Assembly (NCBI RefSeq): GCF_900116555.1
Contig: NZ_FPAT01000003.1
Location: 1 to 64,000, forward strand
Length of the DNA: 64,000 nucleotides
Source: Actinopolyspora lacussalsi subsp. righensis
GTDB lineage: Bacteria > Actinomycetota > Actinomycetes > Mycobacteriales > Pseudonocardiaceae
Direction of reading: 5' to 3'
Position 1 is the stretch's first letter, and each line of letters starts with the position of its first letter. The position numbers and the translations under genes were made by a program. This document shows, piece by piece, positions 16,518 through 26,055 of this stretch. Below the pieces are notes generated by a model, which searched no databases, was not told the origin of the DNA, and worked only from the letters and a program-made list of their open reading frames with translations.

Positions 16518-18029
16518 TCAGCCGGATGGGGTGTCGGCGAGTTCGAAAAGGACCTCGCGATGAGCCGAGTCGACGTCGACGAGCCGTACGGAAACCCGCT
16601 GACCGCGAACCAGTTCGGCACCGCGGCAACGCGCTATCACCGGCGGCTCCGGCACGAACACCTCGCCCGTGCCCGCCTCGCCGTCGGTGCGCAGCACGGT
16701 CGCCGTGAAGACCTCACCGAGCCGATCCGCGAGTTCCCACGCCTGCACCTGCGCGATGCACGCCCGTTCCACGCGCGAGGCCAGCCGGTCGGAATTTCCC
16801 ATCGCCGAGGGCAGCTCCACGATGCCCTCCCGAACCCATTCCGGCACGGGCCGTCCGGCGACCACGGCGAGACAGATCTCGGTGCACAATCTGTCCACCA
16901 GCCGTCGCAGCGGAGCCGTGACGTGCGCGTAAGCGGCACCGATCCCCGCGTGACCGACCACGGCCGGTTTCCCGTCCCGAAAGGCGGTGTATCCCGCGCC
17001 GCGCAGCAGCCGGGTCCCAGCCACGTGCAGGGCCAACGACTCCGGACGCGACGGTTCCAGAGCCGACAGGAACTCCGCGGCTGACTGCTCCGGAGGCCAG
17101 TACACCCCGAGACGTTCCGCCGAACGCCGCAGCCCCAGCACGGCCTCCTCATCGGGGTCGGGCACCGTGCGCAGCACTCCCACCCCGGCCGCGAGCATGA
17201 TCTCGGCAGCGCACATGCCGGTGAGCAGGGAGATCTCGGCGTTGAACGCCTCGAGCCACATCCGGGGACGCAGACCCAGTCGCCAGCCGGAACTGTCCGA
17301 GAACTCCACCCGCTGTTCCGGGAGTCCGAGCTCGATCGCCCCACGGTGCGTCGTCTGCTCCCTGCGCAGCAGGCCGACTTCCGGTAACAGCTCCACCGCC
17401 GGGTGCGGCTCGCCCGCCTCGAAGGACCGCAGCAGCCCCCGATAGTCCAGCGCCGCCACGGAACGGACCACGGCGCGGCGAACGTCGACTCTTATCGGGG
17501 CACCGTGGCTGTCGAGATCGACGGTCCAGAGCACGGCCGGTCTGACCTGCTCGGGCAGCAGGCTGGCCGCTCCCTCGGAAAGCAACGGCGGGTGCAGCGG
17601 AATATTGCCGTCCGGCAGGTAGAGGGTCTGGCCACGGCGGAACGTCTCCCGGTCCAACGCGCCGCCAGGGGCAACGAAGGCGGCCGTGTCGGCGATCGCG
17701 TAGTGCACCCGGAAACCGCGGCGCCCCCGCCGCCGCAGCAGCACTGCCTGGTCGAGATCCTTGGAGCCCTCGGGATCGACGGTCACCAGCGGCAAACCCG
17801 TCGCGTCGGTGCGTTCGGCGGAGGACAGCGGCTCGGCCACGGCCTGCTCCGCCTCCGCCAGGGCGGCGGTGGGGAACTCGCCGGGCAGACCGAACTCGCG
17901 GCGGATACCGGCGAAAGCCGTCCCGACAGGGACAACGGCCTCCTCGGGGGCCACTTCCCCGACGTCCGGGGTCTCCGATTCGGCAGCAGCGGCGGAATCG
18001 ATCCGTTGGGAGGTCCGTGCCGCTGCCAT
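16518..18029 (-). CDS. RNase II/R-family (RNB domain) exoribonuclease
   Basis: The 503-residue protein is dominated by an RNB catalytic domain from about residue 65 to 430. The metal-binding motif is TVDPEGSKDLDQAV, followed by HYAIADTAAFV and LSEGAASLLPEQVRPA. The later conserved YAHVTAPLRRLVDR contains the arginine-rich 3' end of the active site. It lacks the cold-shock domains of RNase R, has an acidic N-terminus of about 60 residues, and ends with an OB-fold-like region. It should degrade single-stranded RNA 3' to 5'. Only six bases separate it from the small upstream gene at 18036-18239, so they are co-transcribed. Confidence 0.9.
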   Translation of the reverse strand: MAAARTSQRIDSAAAAESETPDVGEVAPEEAVVPVGTAFAGIRREFGLPGEFPTAALAEAEQAVAEPLSSAERTDATGLPLVTVDPEGSKDLDQAVLLRRRGRRGFRVHYAIADTAAFVAPGGALDRETFRRGQTLYLPDGNIPLHPPLLSEGAASLLPEQVRPAVLWTVDLDSHGAPIRVDVRRAVVRSVAALDYRGLLRSFEAGEPHPAVELLPEVGLLRREQTTHRGAIELGLPEQRVEFSDSSGWRLGLRPRMWLEAFNAEISLLTGMCAAEIMLAAGVGVLRTVPDPDEEAVLGLRRSAERLGVYWPPEQSAAEFLSALEPSRPESLALHVAGTRLLRGAGYTAFRDGKPAVVGHAGIGAAYAHVTAPLRRLVDRLCTEICLAVVAGRPVPEWVREGIVELPSAMGNSDRLASRVERACIAQVQAWELADRLGEVFTATVLRTDGEAGTGEVFVPEPPVIARCRGAELVRGQRVSVRLVDVDSAHREVLFELADTPSG

Positions 18030-18035
18030 CGGTGC

Positions 18036-18239
18036 TCAGCGCCCCTCGGCCCCTGGCTGCTGTTCCCAACGCAGATCGGCCTCGTCGGCCGCTTCGGTAC
18101 GCTGCCTGGCCAGTTCCAGCGCGTGCTCGGCCGAAGCGCGATCAGGGTATGGACCGAGACGGTTGAGCGAACGGCACACTTCACCCGGCGCTTCGACTCG
18201 TCGGTGCTTCAAGCAGAAGAACCAGCTGTTCGGGTCCAT
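18036..18239 (-). CDS. Small conserved actinobacterial protein (67 aa)
   Basis: The 67-residue protein begins MDPNSWFFCLKHRRVEAPG and contains two cysteines and a histidine in its first third (C9, H12, C22), then NRLGPYPDRASAEHALELA. Similar small proteins with a W-x-F-C-L-K-H start are common in actinobacteria, but no function is known to me. It sits six bases upstream of the RNB nuclease gene. The frame is open well upstream, but the ATG at 18239 gives the conserved start. Confidence 0.75.
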   Translation of the reverse strand: MDPNSWFFCLKHRRVEAPGEVCRSLNRLGPYPDRASAEHALELARQRTEAADEADLRWEQQPGAEGR

Positions 18240-18316
18240 GACACGAGCCTGGCACGCCGGAACAGGAATGTCACGTTCACGACGCCGAGCGCGGCCGACG
18301 ACACCCGCCCGGCGGA

Positions 18317-18748
18317 TCAGGTGCTTCCCCCGGAATCTCCGTGTCGGCGCGGGATGGGATCCAGGCAGGGCACGAGGACGCGCTGCTGTTCCGGATTCTC
18401 GATCGGCACGCCGTCCCGGGAGCGGTAATCCAGTTCGCCGGTGTCGTCGACCTCCATGGTGTATCCGATCTCGGCCAGTTGCTCCTCGTCCAGATCGACC
18501 AGTCGCTCGTACCTGGTGGGTACGACGCGGTAGACCGGCCATTTCAGATGTCCGAACGCCTGGTGGAACTCGGCCAGCAACTCCCGCATGTGCCGCTGCC
18601 AGGGCAGCGGCATGGACTCGGCCAGCGAACGCGGCAGCACGGCATAGGCATGATCGACGCCGTGGTGCTGTTCGGAGAGGTAGTCCCCCAGGGGAGTGCT
18701 GGAAGCGGGCGGACCGTTGGGCCGTGGAATCGGGTCGGGGGTGAACAT
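18317..18748 (-). CDS. Conserved hypothetical protein (143 aa)
   Basis: The 143-residue protein has no domain I can name. It is soluble and acidic, with LPRSLAESMPLPWQRHM, a central HLKWPVYRVVPTRYERL and VLVPCLDPIPRR near the end. GGAGG lies six bases before the ATG at 18748, a strong initiation site. It lies between the secretion-like operon and the nuclease pair on the same strand, with gaps of 131 and 77 bases, so it may belong to either transcript. Confidence 0.75.
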   Translation of the reverse strand: MFTPDPIPRPNGPPASSTPLGDYLSEQHHGVDHAYAVLPRSLAESMPLPWQRHMRELLAEFHQAFGHLKWPVYRVVPTRYERLVDLDEEQLAEIGYTMEVDDTGELDYRSRDGVPIENPEQQRVLVPCLDPIPRRHGDSGGST

Positions 18749-18879
18749 GCTGTTCCTCCTGGAGCGTGCGGCGAACCGTTTCGGTCACCGTTCGACCGAC
18801 CTGGACATTCTCGGCGCGATCGCGTCCGAGCGCCCGTCTCGCCTGCCGGTGCTGTCGTTCGGGGATCGCTCACGACAGT

Positions 18880-19866
18880 TCACCGCGACCTGGAAAGCGT
18901 GGGCCGCACCGCCGTCGGCAACAGCTCGCCGCCGTCCCAGAGCTTGGCGATCTGGACTTCCTCACCGGGCTGCGGGGCGTGCAGCACCTTGCTGTCACCG
19001 AGATAGAGCGCCACGTGGTGCACGTCGGTCGACTGTCGCCCGGTTCCCCAGAACACCAGGTCCCCGGCCCTCGCCTGGGACAGCTCCACCTTGGCTCCGC
19101 CGCTGTCGTACTGGTCCTGCGAGACCCGTGGGATCTGCACCCCGGCGGCGGCGTACGCCTGCTGCGTCAGACCGGAGCAGTCGAACGTGTCCGGCCCCTC
19201 GGCCGCCCATTCGTAGGGGGCGCCGAGCTGCCGCTTGGCGTAGTCGATCGCCTCGCGGACCAGGGAACCGGTGTTCGGCATCTCGTCGCAGCCGCTCAGC
19301 GCGGCGACGTCACCCTGGTTGCTGACCAGGTGTGCCGCCATGGCCTCGGCCTCGTGGTAGCGGTCGGGAAACGCCGAACGCTCCACCGCCTGTGCCGCGG
19401 CACCGGGCCGCATCCGCTTCCAGCCCTCGACGTCGAGCAGTACGTCGTAGAACTTGTTGATCGCGTACCCGAGGTCGGTCACCTGCCGCGGGGTCCCCCA
19501 GTTCATCGAGGGCCGCATCTGGAACACACCCAGCGAATCGGCGTGCCCGTAGTCGAGATTGCGCAGGTTCGACTCCGTCTTGCCCGCCTGGATCGCGATC
19601 TGCCAGGCGCGCGGCGGCAACTCGCGCTGCTTGCCGATCTCGATGATCCGAGCGGCTATCCTGCGCTGTTCGCGTTCGAGCCGGGCGGCCATGCGCTGCC
19701 CGCGCTGGGCGGAGTTCCCCGAGGTCGCCAACGCGGTGCTGCAACCCGACCAGGTGGAGTTGCCGCCGCCTCCTCCCATACCGGCCAGCAGGCCGGTGAC
19801 GGCACCGACACCGATCAGCCCCCCGAAACCGGTGAGCAGCACCAGGACAACAGCGATCTTGCGCAT
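18880..19866 (-). CDS. Transglycosylase-like / NlpC-P60 cell-wall hydrolase (VirB1-like)
   Basis: The 328-residue exported protein has an N-terminal membrane helix (about residues 3-28). A lysozyme-like region follows at about 75-185 (IAIQAGKTESNLRNLDYGHA, then LGVFQMRPSMNWG, where Glu in KTESN is a candidate acid). The C-terminal NlpC/P60 peptidase (about 215-328) has Cys in FDCSGL, His in VHHVALYLG and a third His in LHAPQPG. The two domains together can open peptidoglycan, the role VirB1 or TraG-type hydrolases play in conjugation machines. Only one base separates its ATG from the upstream VirB8-like stop. The start at 19866 was chosen for this reason, although the frame is open a little farther. 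Confidence 0.87.
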   Translation of the reverse strand: MRKIAVVLVLLTGFGGLIGVGAVTGLLAGMGGGGGNSTWSGCSTALATSGNSAQRGQRMAARLEREQRRIAARIIEIGKQRELPPRAWQIAIQAGKTESNLRNLDYGHADSLGVFQMRPSMNWGTPRQVTDLGYAINKFYDVLLDVEGWKRMRPGAAAQAVERSAFPDRYHEAEAMAAHLVSNQGDVAALSGCDEMPNTGSLVREAIDYAKRQLGAPYEWAAEGPDTFDCSGLTQQAYAAAGVQIPRVSQDQYDSGGAKVELSQARAGDLVFWGTGRQSTDVHHVALYLGDSKVLHAPQPGEEVQIAKLWDGGELLPTAVRPTLSRSR

Positions 19867-19867
19867 A

Positions 19868-20494
19868 TCAGTCCACCCTGTCGTAACCGGCAACGCGCCA
19901 GCCCTGCTCCGCCCGGACCACGTGCAACCGCAGCGTGGGCCCGTCGGTGGGCGCCAGTACCCGCATGGAGTTCTTCGTCGACTGTTGGGTTCGCAACTCG
20001 CCCGTCAGTTCGGTGGCGGGCACGTTGGCGGGTTCGACGGTCTCCAGCACACCGATGAACTCGGGGGTGGTGTGGGGCCGCAGCCGGTCGAGCCACTGCT
20101 GCCGCTGCTCACCGGTGGAGTGACGCACCCAGTTCGTCACCCAGGAACGCGCCACGTCGATGCCCGCCGGATCGGGCGCGGCGGACTCCGCCGTGACGGT
20201 GGGCACGGAGATCGTCGGCGGAGCTCCACCGAGCTCCTCCCGGTCGGTGCTCTCGTCGGAGCCATCGGAGGCACTCTCCCGCGTGCCGTTGTCGACGGTG
20301 TAGTCGACGGAATCGCCGTCGGTGCGGGGCGCGGCTCCACCCCGCGAGGAGAGCTCGGGGAGCAGCAGCCCGACGGCGCTGACCAACGCGACCAGCAACA
20401 CCAACGCCATGATCAGGTGTTTGGGGGAACGCAGCGGCCAGCCCCATAACCTGCGGTATACGGCGGCACGGCCGCGGTGTGTTCTGATCGGCAT
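19868..20494 (-). CDS. Bitopic membrane protein, VirB8/TcpC-like
   Basis: The 208-residue protein has a basic cytoplasmic N-terminus, one transmembrane helix (about 28-48: IMALVLLVALVSAVGLLLP), an acidic Ser/Asp/Glu-rich linker and a C-terminal NTF2-like region (about 100-208) beginning ARSWVTNWV and ending LRLHVVRAEQGWRVAGY. This plan is that of VirB8/TcpC scaffolds of conjugation systems. The assignment rests on architecture and operon position, since the sequence similarity is weak. Its stop lies one base before the next start. Confidence 0.68.
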   Translation of the reverse strand: MPIRTHRGRAAVYRRLWGWPLRSPKHLIMALVLLVALVSAVGLLLPELSSRGGAAPRTDGDSVDYTVDNGTRESASDGSDESTDREELGGAPPTISVPTVTAESAAPDPAGIDVARSWVTNWVRHSTGEQRQQWLDRLRPHTTPEFIGVLETVEPANVPATELTGELRTQQSTKNSMRVLAPTDGPTLRLHVVRAEQGWRVAGYDRVD

Positions 20495-20521
20495 CAGGAT
20501 CGACCCTCTCGAAACGATGCG

Positions 20522-22519
20522 TCACTCATCGGAGACCTCCAACCCACGCGAGGGGCGATAGACCACATTGACCGGTCGCCCCCGGACGAACTCGTTGTCG
20601 GGCCGCCGATCCGTGTCCGTCGACGTGCCCCGCACCGAACCGCTGCCGCCGACCCGCGAGGGAACCACCACCGGATCCTGGTCACGTTCGTTCCACGATC
20701 CGTCGCTGATCGGAGAGGTGTCCACCATGCGGCTGCTCTCGCCGCCGGCCCCGGCAGCGGGCAGCGCTCCCGTCGCCCGTTGCGTCGCCCCCGGTCGCTG
20801 CTGTCCGCCACCGGAGTTGTCCTCGGCCGAAGTGCCACCCGCGCGTGCGGCCGGGATCGCCGCCCCGGGCACGGCACCCTCCTGACCGCCGTCGCGCCGC
20901 GAGGCTGGCCGATCCACGCGTTCGGAGGTCACCGCCACCGGAGGCTCCACGGACTCGGGACGACCGTGTCCGGTGCGGCTGCCGCCCGATGCGGCGGAGT
21001 CCTCCTCGCCCCCGGAGGCACGCACCCGGTCCCAGAAGTCGTCCTGCGCACCACTCTGCTGCCCGTCGGAGCGCCCCCCGCGCGATCGGGAGAACAACGA
21101 GGGAGGGCTGGGCAGCGCCCCGCCCGCGAAACCGGCCGAGAGCTGGACCATCTGCCCCATCCGACGGATCGGTTTGCCGATCATCAGGAAGATGAGGGTC
21201 AGCAGCCCGGCCAGGGCTATCTGGGTCAGCAGGGCGAATCCGCTCTGGGGAGCGAAGATCAGGTTCAGCACCACGGTGTGCACACCCGCCATCGCCGAGA
21301 TGACCACCACGTTGAGCAGCGCGGAACCCGCGATACGACCGACACCGCGCAACACGTCGTGGTGCAGTATCGCGATGAGACCGATGAGCGGCCCCGTCAG
21401 GATCAGCACGCGCAGCAGCAACTGGGCCAGCAGGATGGCGGCCTTGGCCAGTAGTTGGAACGTGGTGTAGGCGAGCGCCTGGAGCATGCTCAGCATGCCC
21501 GCACCGATCCTGCTGCCGTCCACGCCCTGGAGGTAGCCGTAGGCTCCGCCCATCCGGGAGGCGACGTCCTCGAACTGCTGCTGCTTCTCCTGCGCGGAAC
21601 CGTCGGCGGCGCCGGACAGCACCTCCCGTTTGGTCCAGGCCTGCGCGTCGAGCAGCTCCATGCCCAGTTCCTCGGCCTTGGCCGAGTCGGGGTCACCGAA
21701 CTCGCCGCGTAACCATCCTCGGTAGACCACCTGGTCGTGCAGCAGGGTGGGCAGACCGTCCCGCTCGTCGAATCCGACCTCGCGCAGAAAGCCGCCCTGC
21801 ACAGCGGAGGTGCCGGTGATCACGACGTCGTCCAGCGCCTGGGTGTAGACCAGCGGGGTCAGATAGGTCGCGCTGGCAAGCCACAGTCCCGCGAGCGCCC
21901 AGGTTGTCCGCTTTCCGATACTGGCGAGGTCACCCCGCCAGATGTAGCGGAACAGCAGCACGGCGAGTATGACCGCGACCACCCCGAACCAGGGGGTGAA
22001 CACGCTGTCGTACAGCGCCACGGTGGCCTCGGCGATCATGTCGTCCAGCGGTTCCATGAGATCGCCGGACAGCAGCGAGTAGTGCAGCGCGTTGGTCACG
22101 CCCACCAGGTTCTTGGCGACGTTGAACAGCTGGTTGCCGATCCAGGTGTCGACCATCGCGTTGGGGTTGTTGACCCCCTGCGGCCCGCAACCGAGGTCGT
22201 AGGTGTGCCAGACCTGCCCGGCGTAGCCGTACTTGTCGTAGGCGCTGCCGCTCTGTCCCACGCCGATCGGCGCCGGATCCAGCGCGCCGACCATGCCGGT
22301 GCCGGGACGTCCCGGCGTCGGGGGTTCGGTGCAGTCCAACGGCTGCGCGTAGGCGGGAGCGCCGGCCAGGGCCTGCAGTCCCAGCAGCGCGATCACGATC
22401 GTCAACGCACCGCGACGGCCACGGCGGGGAACCGGGAAGCGACCGGAACCGCGTCCCGCACGTCGGAGTCCGGCGACCACCGCCGTGGTCGCCACCGCCA
22501 GGATCAACAGCAACCACAC
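20522..22519 (-). CDS. Polytopic membrane protein, VirB6/TrbL-like
   Basis: The 665-residue protein has a first hydrophobic helix at 1-16 and a second at about 37-57 ending at a possible signal cleavage (GAPAYAQ). A periplasmic region with conserved cysteines follows (LDCTEPPTPG, then DLGCGPQG), then helices at about 165-185, 195-215 and a cluster at about 340-460 (AKAAILLAQLLLRVLILTG). The last 190 residues are polar and disordered. This matches the TrbL/VirB6 channel components of actinobacterial secretion-like clusters. It starts with GTG three bases after the VirB4-like stop. Confidence 0.75.
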   Translation of the reverse strand: MWLLLILAVATTAVVAGLRRAGRGSGRFPVPRRGRRGALTIVIALLGLQALAGAPAYAQPLDCTEPPTPGRPGTGMVGALDPAPIGVGQSGSAYDKYGYAGQVWHTYDLGCGPQGVNNPNAMVDTWIGNQLFNVAKNLVGVTNALHYSLLSGDLMEPLDDMIAEATVALYDSVFTPWFGVVAVILAVLLFRYIWRGDLASIGKRTTWALAGLWLASATYLTPLVYTQALDDVVITGTSAVQGGFLREVGFDERDGLPTLLHDQVVYRGWLRGEFGDPDSAKAEELGMELLDAQAWTKREVLSGAADGSAQEKQQQFEDVASRMGGAYGYLQGVDGSRIGAGMLSMLQALAYTTFQLLAKAAILLAQLLLRVLILTGPLIGLIAILHHDVLRGVGRIAGSALLNVVVISAMAGVHTVVLNLIFAPQSGFALLTQIALAGLLTLIFLMIGKPIRRMGQMVQLSAGFAGGALPSPPSLFSRSRGGRSDGQQSGAQDDFWDRVRASGGEEDSAASGGSRTGHGRPESVEPPVAVTSERVDRPASRRDGGQEGAVPGAAIPAARAGGTSAEDNSGGGQQRPGATQRATGALPAAGAGGESSRMVDTSPISDGSWNERDQDPVVVPSRVGGSGSVRGTSTDTDRRPDNEFVRGRPVNVVYRPSRGLEVSDE

Positions 22520-22521
22520 GA

Positions 22522-25452
22522 TCAGGTAACACCTCGTGCTCGGTCCCCGCCCCGGTAACCGTTACTGCTCCCGGGCTCCTCGTCGGACTCGGTCTGATGG
22601 TCGTCGCGCCCCACCCCGGCAGCGGTGAGCTCCCACTCGGCGAAGTCCTCCAGCAACTCCTCGCTCTCCTCCGAGACCGGTTCTTCCTCGGAGTCGGCAC
22701 CGCCGATCTCGGCGATCGAGTCGGAGTTCGGCGTCAGCGCGTCGTTGCCGCCCGAGGTGTTCTCCTCGGACTCCTCCGCCACCGGCGTGGTGTCCAGCGA
22801 GTCGCGCAGGTGCTGCAGGTGCGGACCGCTGAAGTCGATCCTGATGCGTTCCACGCCGCCGTCACCGTCACCGAAGATGAACTGCCGCGGCGAACGGTCC
22901 CGTTCGGTGCTGTTGCGCGACGGTCCGGGGCGGCGCCCCAGCGCGGAGACGACCTGTTCGTAACCCGCGTCGACCGGAACCTTCAGCAGTCGCAGCGCGT
23001 CGGACTGGGCCTGCTCATCGTCGAGCCTGCCGATGAACACCGAGTCCAACAGCGACACGAAACCCTGGATGCGCAGGAAGTCGTCGGGGATCTGACTGGA
23101 CAGCAGCACACGTACGTTCCACTTCCGGGAGTCACGGGCGAAGCGGTTCATCAGCACCCGCCCGGTGGGAACCTCGGACAGGAAGAACGCCTCGTCGATC
23201 CAGACTCCCTTGCGTTCCTCCTTCGGACGCTCGTAGACGGTGCGCTGGGTCAGCCACGCGGCCAGGTTGAGCAGTTGGACCCCCAGGGCCTCGCTGTCGG
23301 TCCAGTGCTCGCGGCCGACGCCGTCCTTGGGGAGGGTCAACCCGGCCATGGTGAGCACGGTCAGCCGGTCCTCCCTGCGCTGCGAGTAGGGATCGGCGTC
23401 GGCTTCCGGGATCAGCAACGACATGCGTTCGCGGACCTCGTCGAGGAAGTCCGCGACCACCACGGCGTGCTCGTGGTGCTCACTGGCATCCCTGCGCAGC
23501 GCCTCGAACACCATGCCCGGGTGCGCGTCGGGCCTGCCGCCGACGGCCCGGACCGCGCGCAGCAGCACGATGCGGGTCTGCGGCATCCGGGCGACGTCGT
23601 AGGGCAGCAGGCCGGTGAGCACGTCGAGCACCAGTCGGCGTCTGGTGGCCGCGGCCAGCGCGCGTTCCCGCCGCCAGCTGCGCTCCGGGTCCTCCTCGTC
23701 CACGAAGTGTTCCAGCTCCGGCTCGGCGACGACCCGGTACGGATTGAGGATCCCCGGTTGCGCGTTGAGCAGGTTGATCGGACGCGCGTAGGGCCGCAGT
23801 TCGGGCAGTTCGCACAGTTCGGCCAACGGACCGGACGGGTCCAGCAACGTCCAGTACGCCCCGGCACGCAGCGTCTTGTACACCAAACCGCCGCCGAGGA
23901 AGGACTTGCCGCCGCCGAGACCGGCGACCATGGCGGTCAGCCCGGAGGCGTCGCGCACCTCCTGCGCCATCCACGGGTCCCAGGCCACCGGGCGCCGCGT
24001 GGCGGTGCAGGTCTCGCCCAGCAGCACCCCCCTGCGGTCCCCCACCTCGGCGGTGGCCTGCGGCACCGAGGAGGCGGCCCACACCACGGAGCCGCGACGC
24101 ATGTAGGCCCCCGAGGCGAGCGGCTCACCGGGGATGAACTCCCGCGCCATGGCGTACTGGGCCTCGGGGTGCTCGATCGCCACCTTGGGTTTGTAGAGAT
24201 CGAGCAACTGCTGGGCGAGCCGCAGCGCGTCACGCTCGGTCGGCCCGGAAACCGACATGCGCCACCAGGAACGCACCCGGGTGGCCAACGCGGTGAAGCC
24301 GGAGGTCATCTCGTCGTCGATCTCCAGCACCCTGCCCGCCTGCCGGGAGAGCGAGGTGGGCGGTTCCAGGCCGTGTTCCTCGGTGTAGTGGCGCACCTGG
24401 GAGCGCACCTTGTTCATCTGGCGCTGCAGCTCCCCACCGACGTCCTCCGGTCGACGGACGTAGATGCGGGCGGACCACTCGACCGGAGCGGGCAGCCGGT
24501 CGGAGTGCTGCAGCCAGGGATCGTCCACTTCGGGGATCTGCAGTCCGTGCGTCTGGCCGAGGGTCAGCACCGCCACCTGTCTGCTCACACCGGCATTGGA
24601 GCCGGTGCGTCCCCGGACGGTGACCGTGGGGGCGTAGGGCTCCTGGTGCATGTCGGCGGCGTCGGTGAAGGAGGCCAGGTCCTCGGGTTGCCAGTCGCTG
24701 CTCGGAGTCGCGGGCAGGTTGCGCGGGGCCGGCAGCCCGAGCGAGCACGAGCGGTGCATCAACCAGGAGACTTCCTCGGCGGTGACCGGCCTGCCGTCCA
24801 ACCCCGCCGAGCCGATCACCTGATCCAGGTGTTCGATCTCGCTGTCCAGGGCGACCAGTTCGGCGTCGACGGCCTCCGGGAACACTCGACGCAGCAACGG
24901 CGCGGCTCGCTCGACCGCGCGGTCGACCACGTTGCGGGTCTGGACCTGCACCCCCAGGTAGACCTCCTTCTCGGCCATCGAGCGCCCCATGAGCTGCTGC
25001 TGTTCCCCGACCATGTAGTCGTCGAAGCTCAACGCACCCGCTACATCGGGCATCGGGTTGTGCGCGTTACGTACGTGCGCCTCGGCCCACATCCGGATCG
25101 GATAGGGCCGGTTCGTCACGCGCAGGTGCAGCCAACGTCCCTGCAACTCGGCGTACTGCCCGGCGATGGCGGCGATGAGGTCCTGCCGTTGCGAATCGGA
25201 CCTGAACGACCAGCGCTGCGGGGAGAGCCGGTACCAGGCGAACACGTCCTGGCCGGTACGCAGCAGGTGACCGTCGATGGAGCGGGCCGCTATCGACGGC
25301 GTGTAGCTGGGCAGGGACTGTTCCCCGGAAGGTTTGCGGTCCTTGCCCTTGCCCCGCCGTCCGGTCTTCGACGCCTTCTGCGGCGCGGCACGGTACTGCT
25401 GTCCCGAGGCCCGCTTGGAATCGTTCTCACGACCTCGCCCGCGACCGAACAC
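22522..25452 (-). CDS. VirB4/TraC-like secretion ATPase
   Basis: The product of about 976 residues is a large P-loop ATPase. The Walker A motif is GLGGGKSFLGGG at about residue 510 and the Walker B motif is GVWIDEAFFLSE at about 749, with downstream LSSQIPDDFL as the sensor-like stretch. The N-terminal half (about 60-430) corresponds to the VirB4 N-terminal domain (RTGQDVFAWYRLSPQRWSF). VirB4 proteins energise pilus assembly and transfer. The GTG at 25452 has AGGAGG six bases upstream, which settles the start. It overlaps the preceding gene by 26 nt. The C-terminal 110 residues are acidic and probably disordered. Confidence 0.9.
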   Translation of the reverse strand: MFGRGRGRENDSKRASGQQYRAAPQKASKTGRRGKGKDRKPSGEQSLPSYTPSIAARSIDGHLLRTGQDVFAWYRLSPQRWSFRSDSQRQDLIAAIAGQYAELQGRWLHLRVTNRPYPIRMWAEAHVRNAHNPMPDVAGALSFDDYMVGEQQQLMGRSMAEKEVYLGVQVQTRNVVDRAVERAAPLLRRVFPEAVDAELVALDSEIEHLDQVIGSAGLDGRPVTAEEVSWLMHRSCSLGLPAPRNLPATPSSDWQPEDLASFTDAADMHQEPYAPTVTVRGRTGSNAGVSRQVAVLTLGQTHGLQIPEVDDPWLQHSDRLPAPVEWSARIYVRRPEDVGGELQRQMNKVRSQVRHYTEEHGLEPPTSLSRQAGRVLEIDDEMTSGFTALATRVRSWWRMSVSGPTERDALRLAQQLLDLYKPKVAIEHPEAQYAMAREFIPGEPLASGAYMRRGSVVWAASSVPQATAEVGDRRGVLLGETCTATRRPVAWDPWMAQEVRDASGLTAMVAGLGGGKSFLGGGLVYKTLRAGAYWTLLDPSGPLAELCELPELRPYARPINLLNAQPGILNPYRVVAEPELEHFVDEEDPERSWRRERALAAATRRRLVLDVLTGLLPYDVARMPQTRIVLLRAVRAVGGRPDAHPGMVFEALRRDASEHHEHAVVVADFLDEVRERMSLLIPEADADPYSQRREDRLTVLTMAGLTLPKDGVGREHWTDSEALGVQLLNLAAWLTQRTVYERPKEERKGVWIDEAFFLSEVPTGRVLMNRFARDSRKWNVRVLLSSQIPDDFLRIQGFVSLLDSVFIGRLDDEQAQSDALRLLKVPVDAGYEQVVSALGRRPGPSRNSTERDRSPRQFIFGDGDGGVERIRIDFSGPHLQHLRDSLDTTPVAEESEENTSGGNDALTPNSDSIAEIGGADSEEEPVSEESEELLEDFAEWELTAAGVGRDDHQTESDEEPGSSNGYRGGDRARGVT

Positions 25453-26017
25453 CGCGAACCTCCTTGCTACGCACACGACTGTTGGGGGCACTGGCTCGTC
25501 CGGCGGAACCGGACCGATCACGCGGCGGCCGGACCTCGCGCCCGGACCGGGGGGCCTCGCCCTGCCGAACGGGTCGGGCGGGTGCGGACCCGGCGGAGGC
25601 CCGGTTCCGGCGGGCGGCCCGTTTCCCACGTCCGGACTGTTTGGACCGCGCGGGGCGAGGACGTTGTGGACTGACCCGCACGGCTGCGGCGCTCGCGGCT
25701 CCTCCCCTGCCCTTCAGGGAACGGCGCGGCGCCGTCAGTTCACGCAACCACATCACCATCACGGCGCTCAGCGGTCGTTCGTGACTGATTCGGGAGCAGA
25801 TCAGCCGAGTCAGCGCGATCGTGATGACCACGGCCCACGCCGTGGAGAAGAAACCGAAGCCGATGTTCATCCGACGTTCCGCGGCGAGCACCAGCAGAAA
25901 GACCAGGATCCCCACGCCCCAGGCGACGTAGCGGGCACGCCACGGGAAGGTCGCTTTCGGAGGGCCCAGCCAAACGGCATCCACCCGGTAGATGTCGTCG
26001 TCGGTACGTACCTGCAT
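25427..26017 (-). CDS. Small membrane protein, VirB3/PrgI-like
   Basis: The 196-residue protein has a short soluble start (MQVRTDDDIYRVDAVWLGPP), two transmembrane helices at about 29-46 and 52-72, and a very basic C-terminal tail of about 110 residues with many Arg and Ser. Two closely spaced helices just upstream of a VirB4 gene is the arrangement of VirB3 or PrgI-family proteins. The basic tail is unusually long; it overlaps the VirB4-like start by 26 nt. Confidence 0.68.
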   Translation of the reverse strand: MQVRTDDDIYRVDAVWLGPPKATFPWRARYVAWGVGILVFLLVLAAERRMNIGFGFFSTAWAVVITIALTRLICSRISHERPLSAVMVMWLRELTAPRRSLKGRGGAASAAAVRVSPQRPRPARSKQSGRGKRAARRNRASAGSAPARPVRQGEAPRSGREVRPPRDRSGSAGRASAPNSRVRSKEVRGVRSRARS

Positions 26018-26055
26018 ATCCTTGCCACCTGCCCATCGGACCGAACTCTCGGTCG

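Noticed and set aside
18749-18879. A possible c-di-AMP (ydaO) riboswitch near the wall hydrolase gene
   Set aside because: The gap lies downstream of the hydrolase, not upstream, and shows no core motifs.
22597-25674. A 1025-codon open frame on the plus strand opposite the VirB4-like gene
   Set aside because: It has no recognisable domain and is the antisense shadow of a GC-rich gene whose motifs and ribosome binding site are clear.
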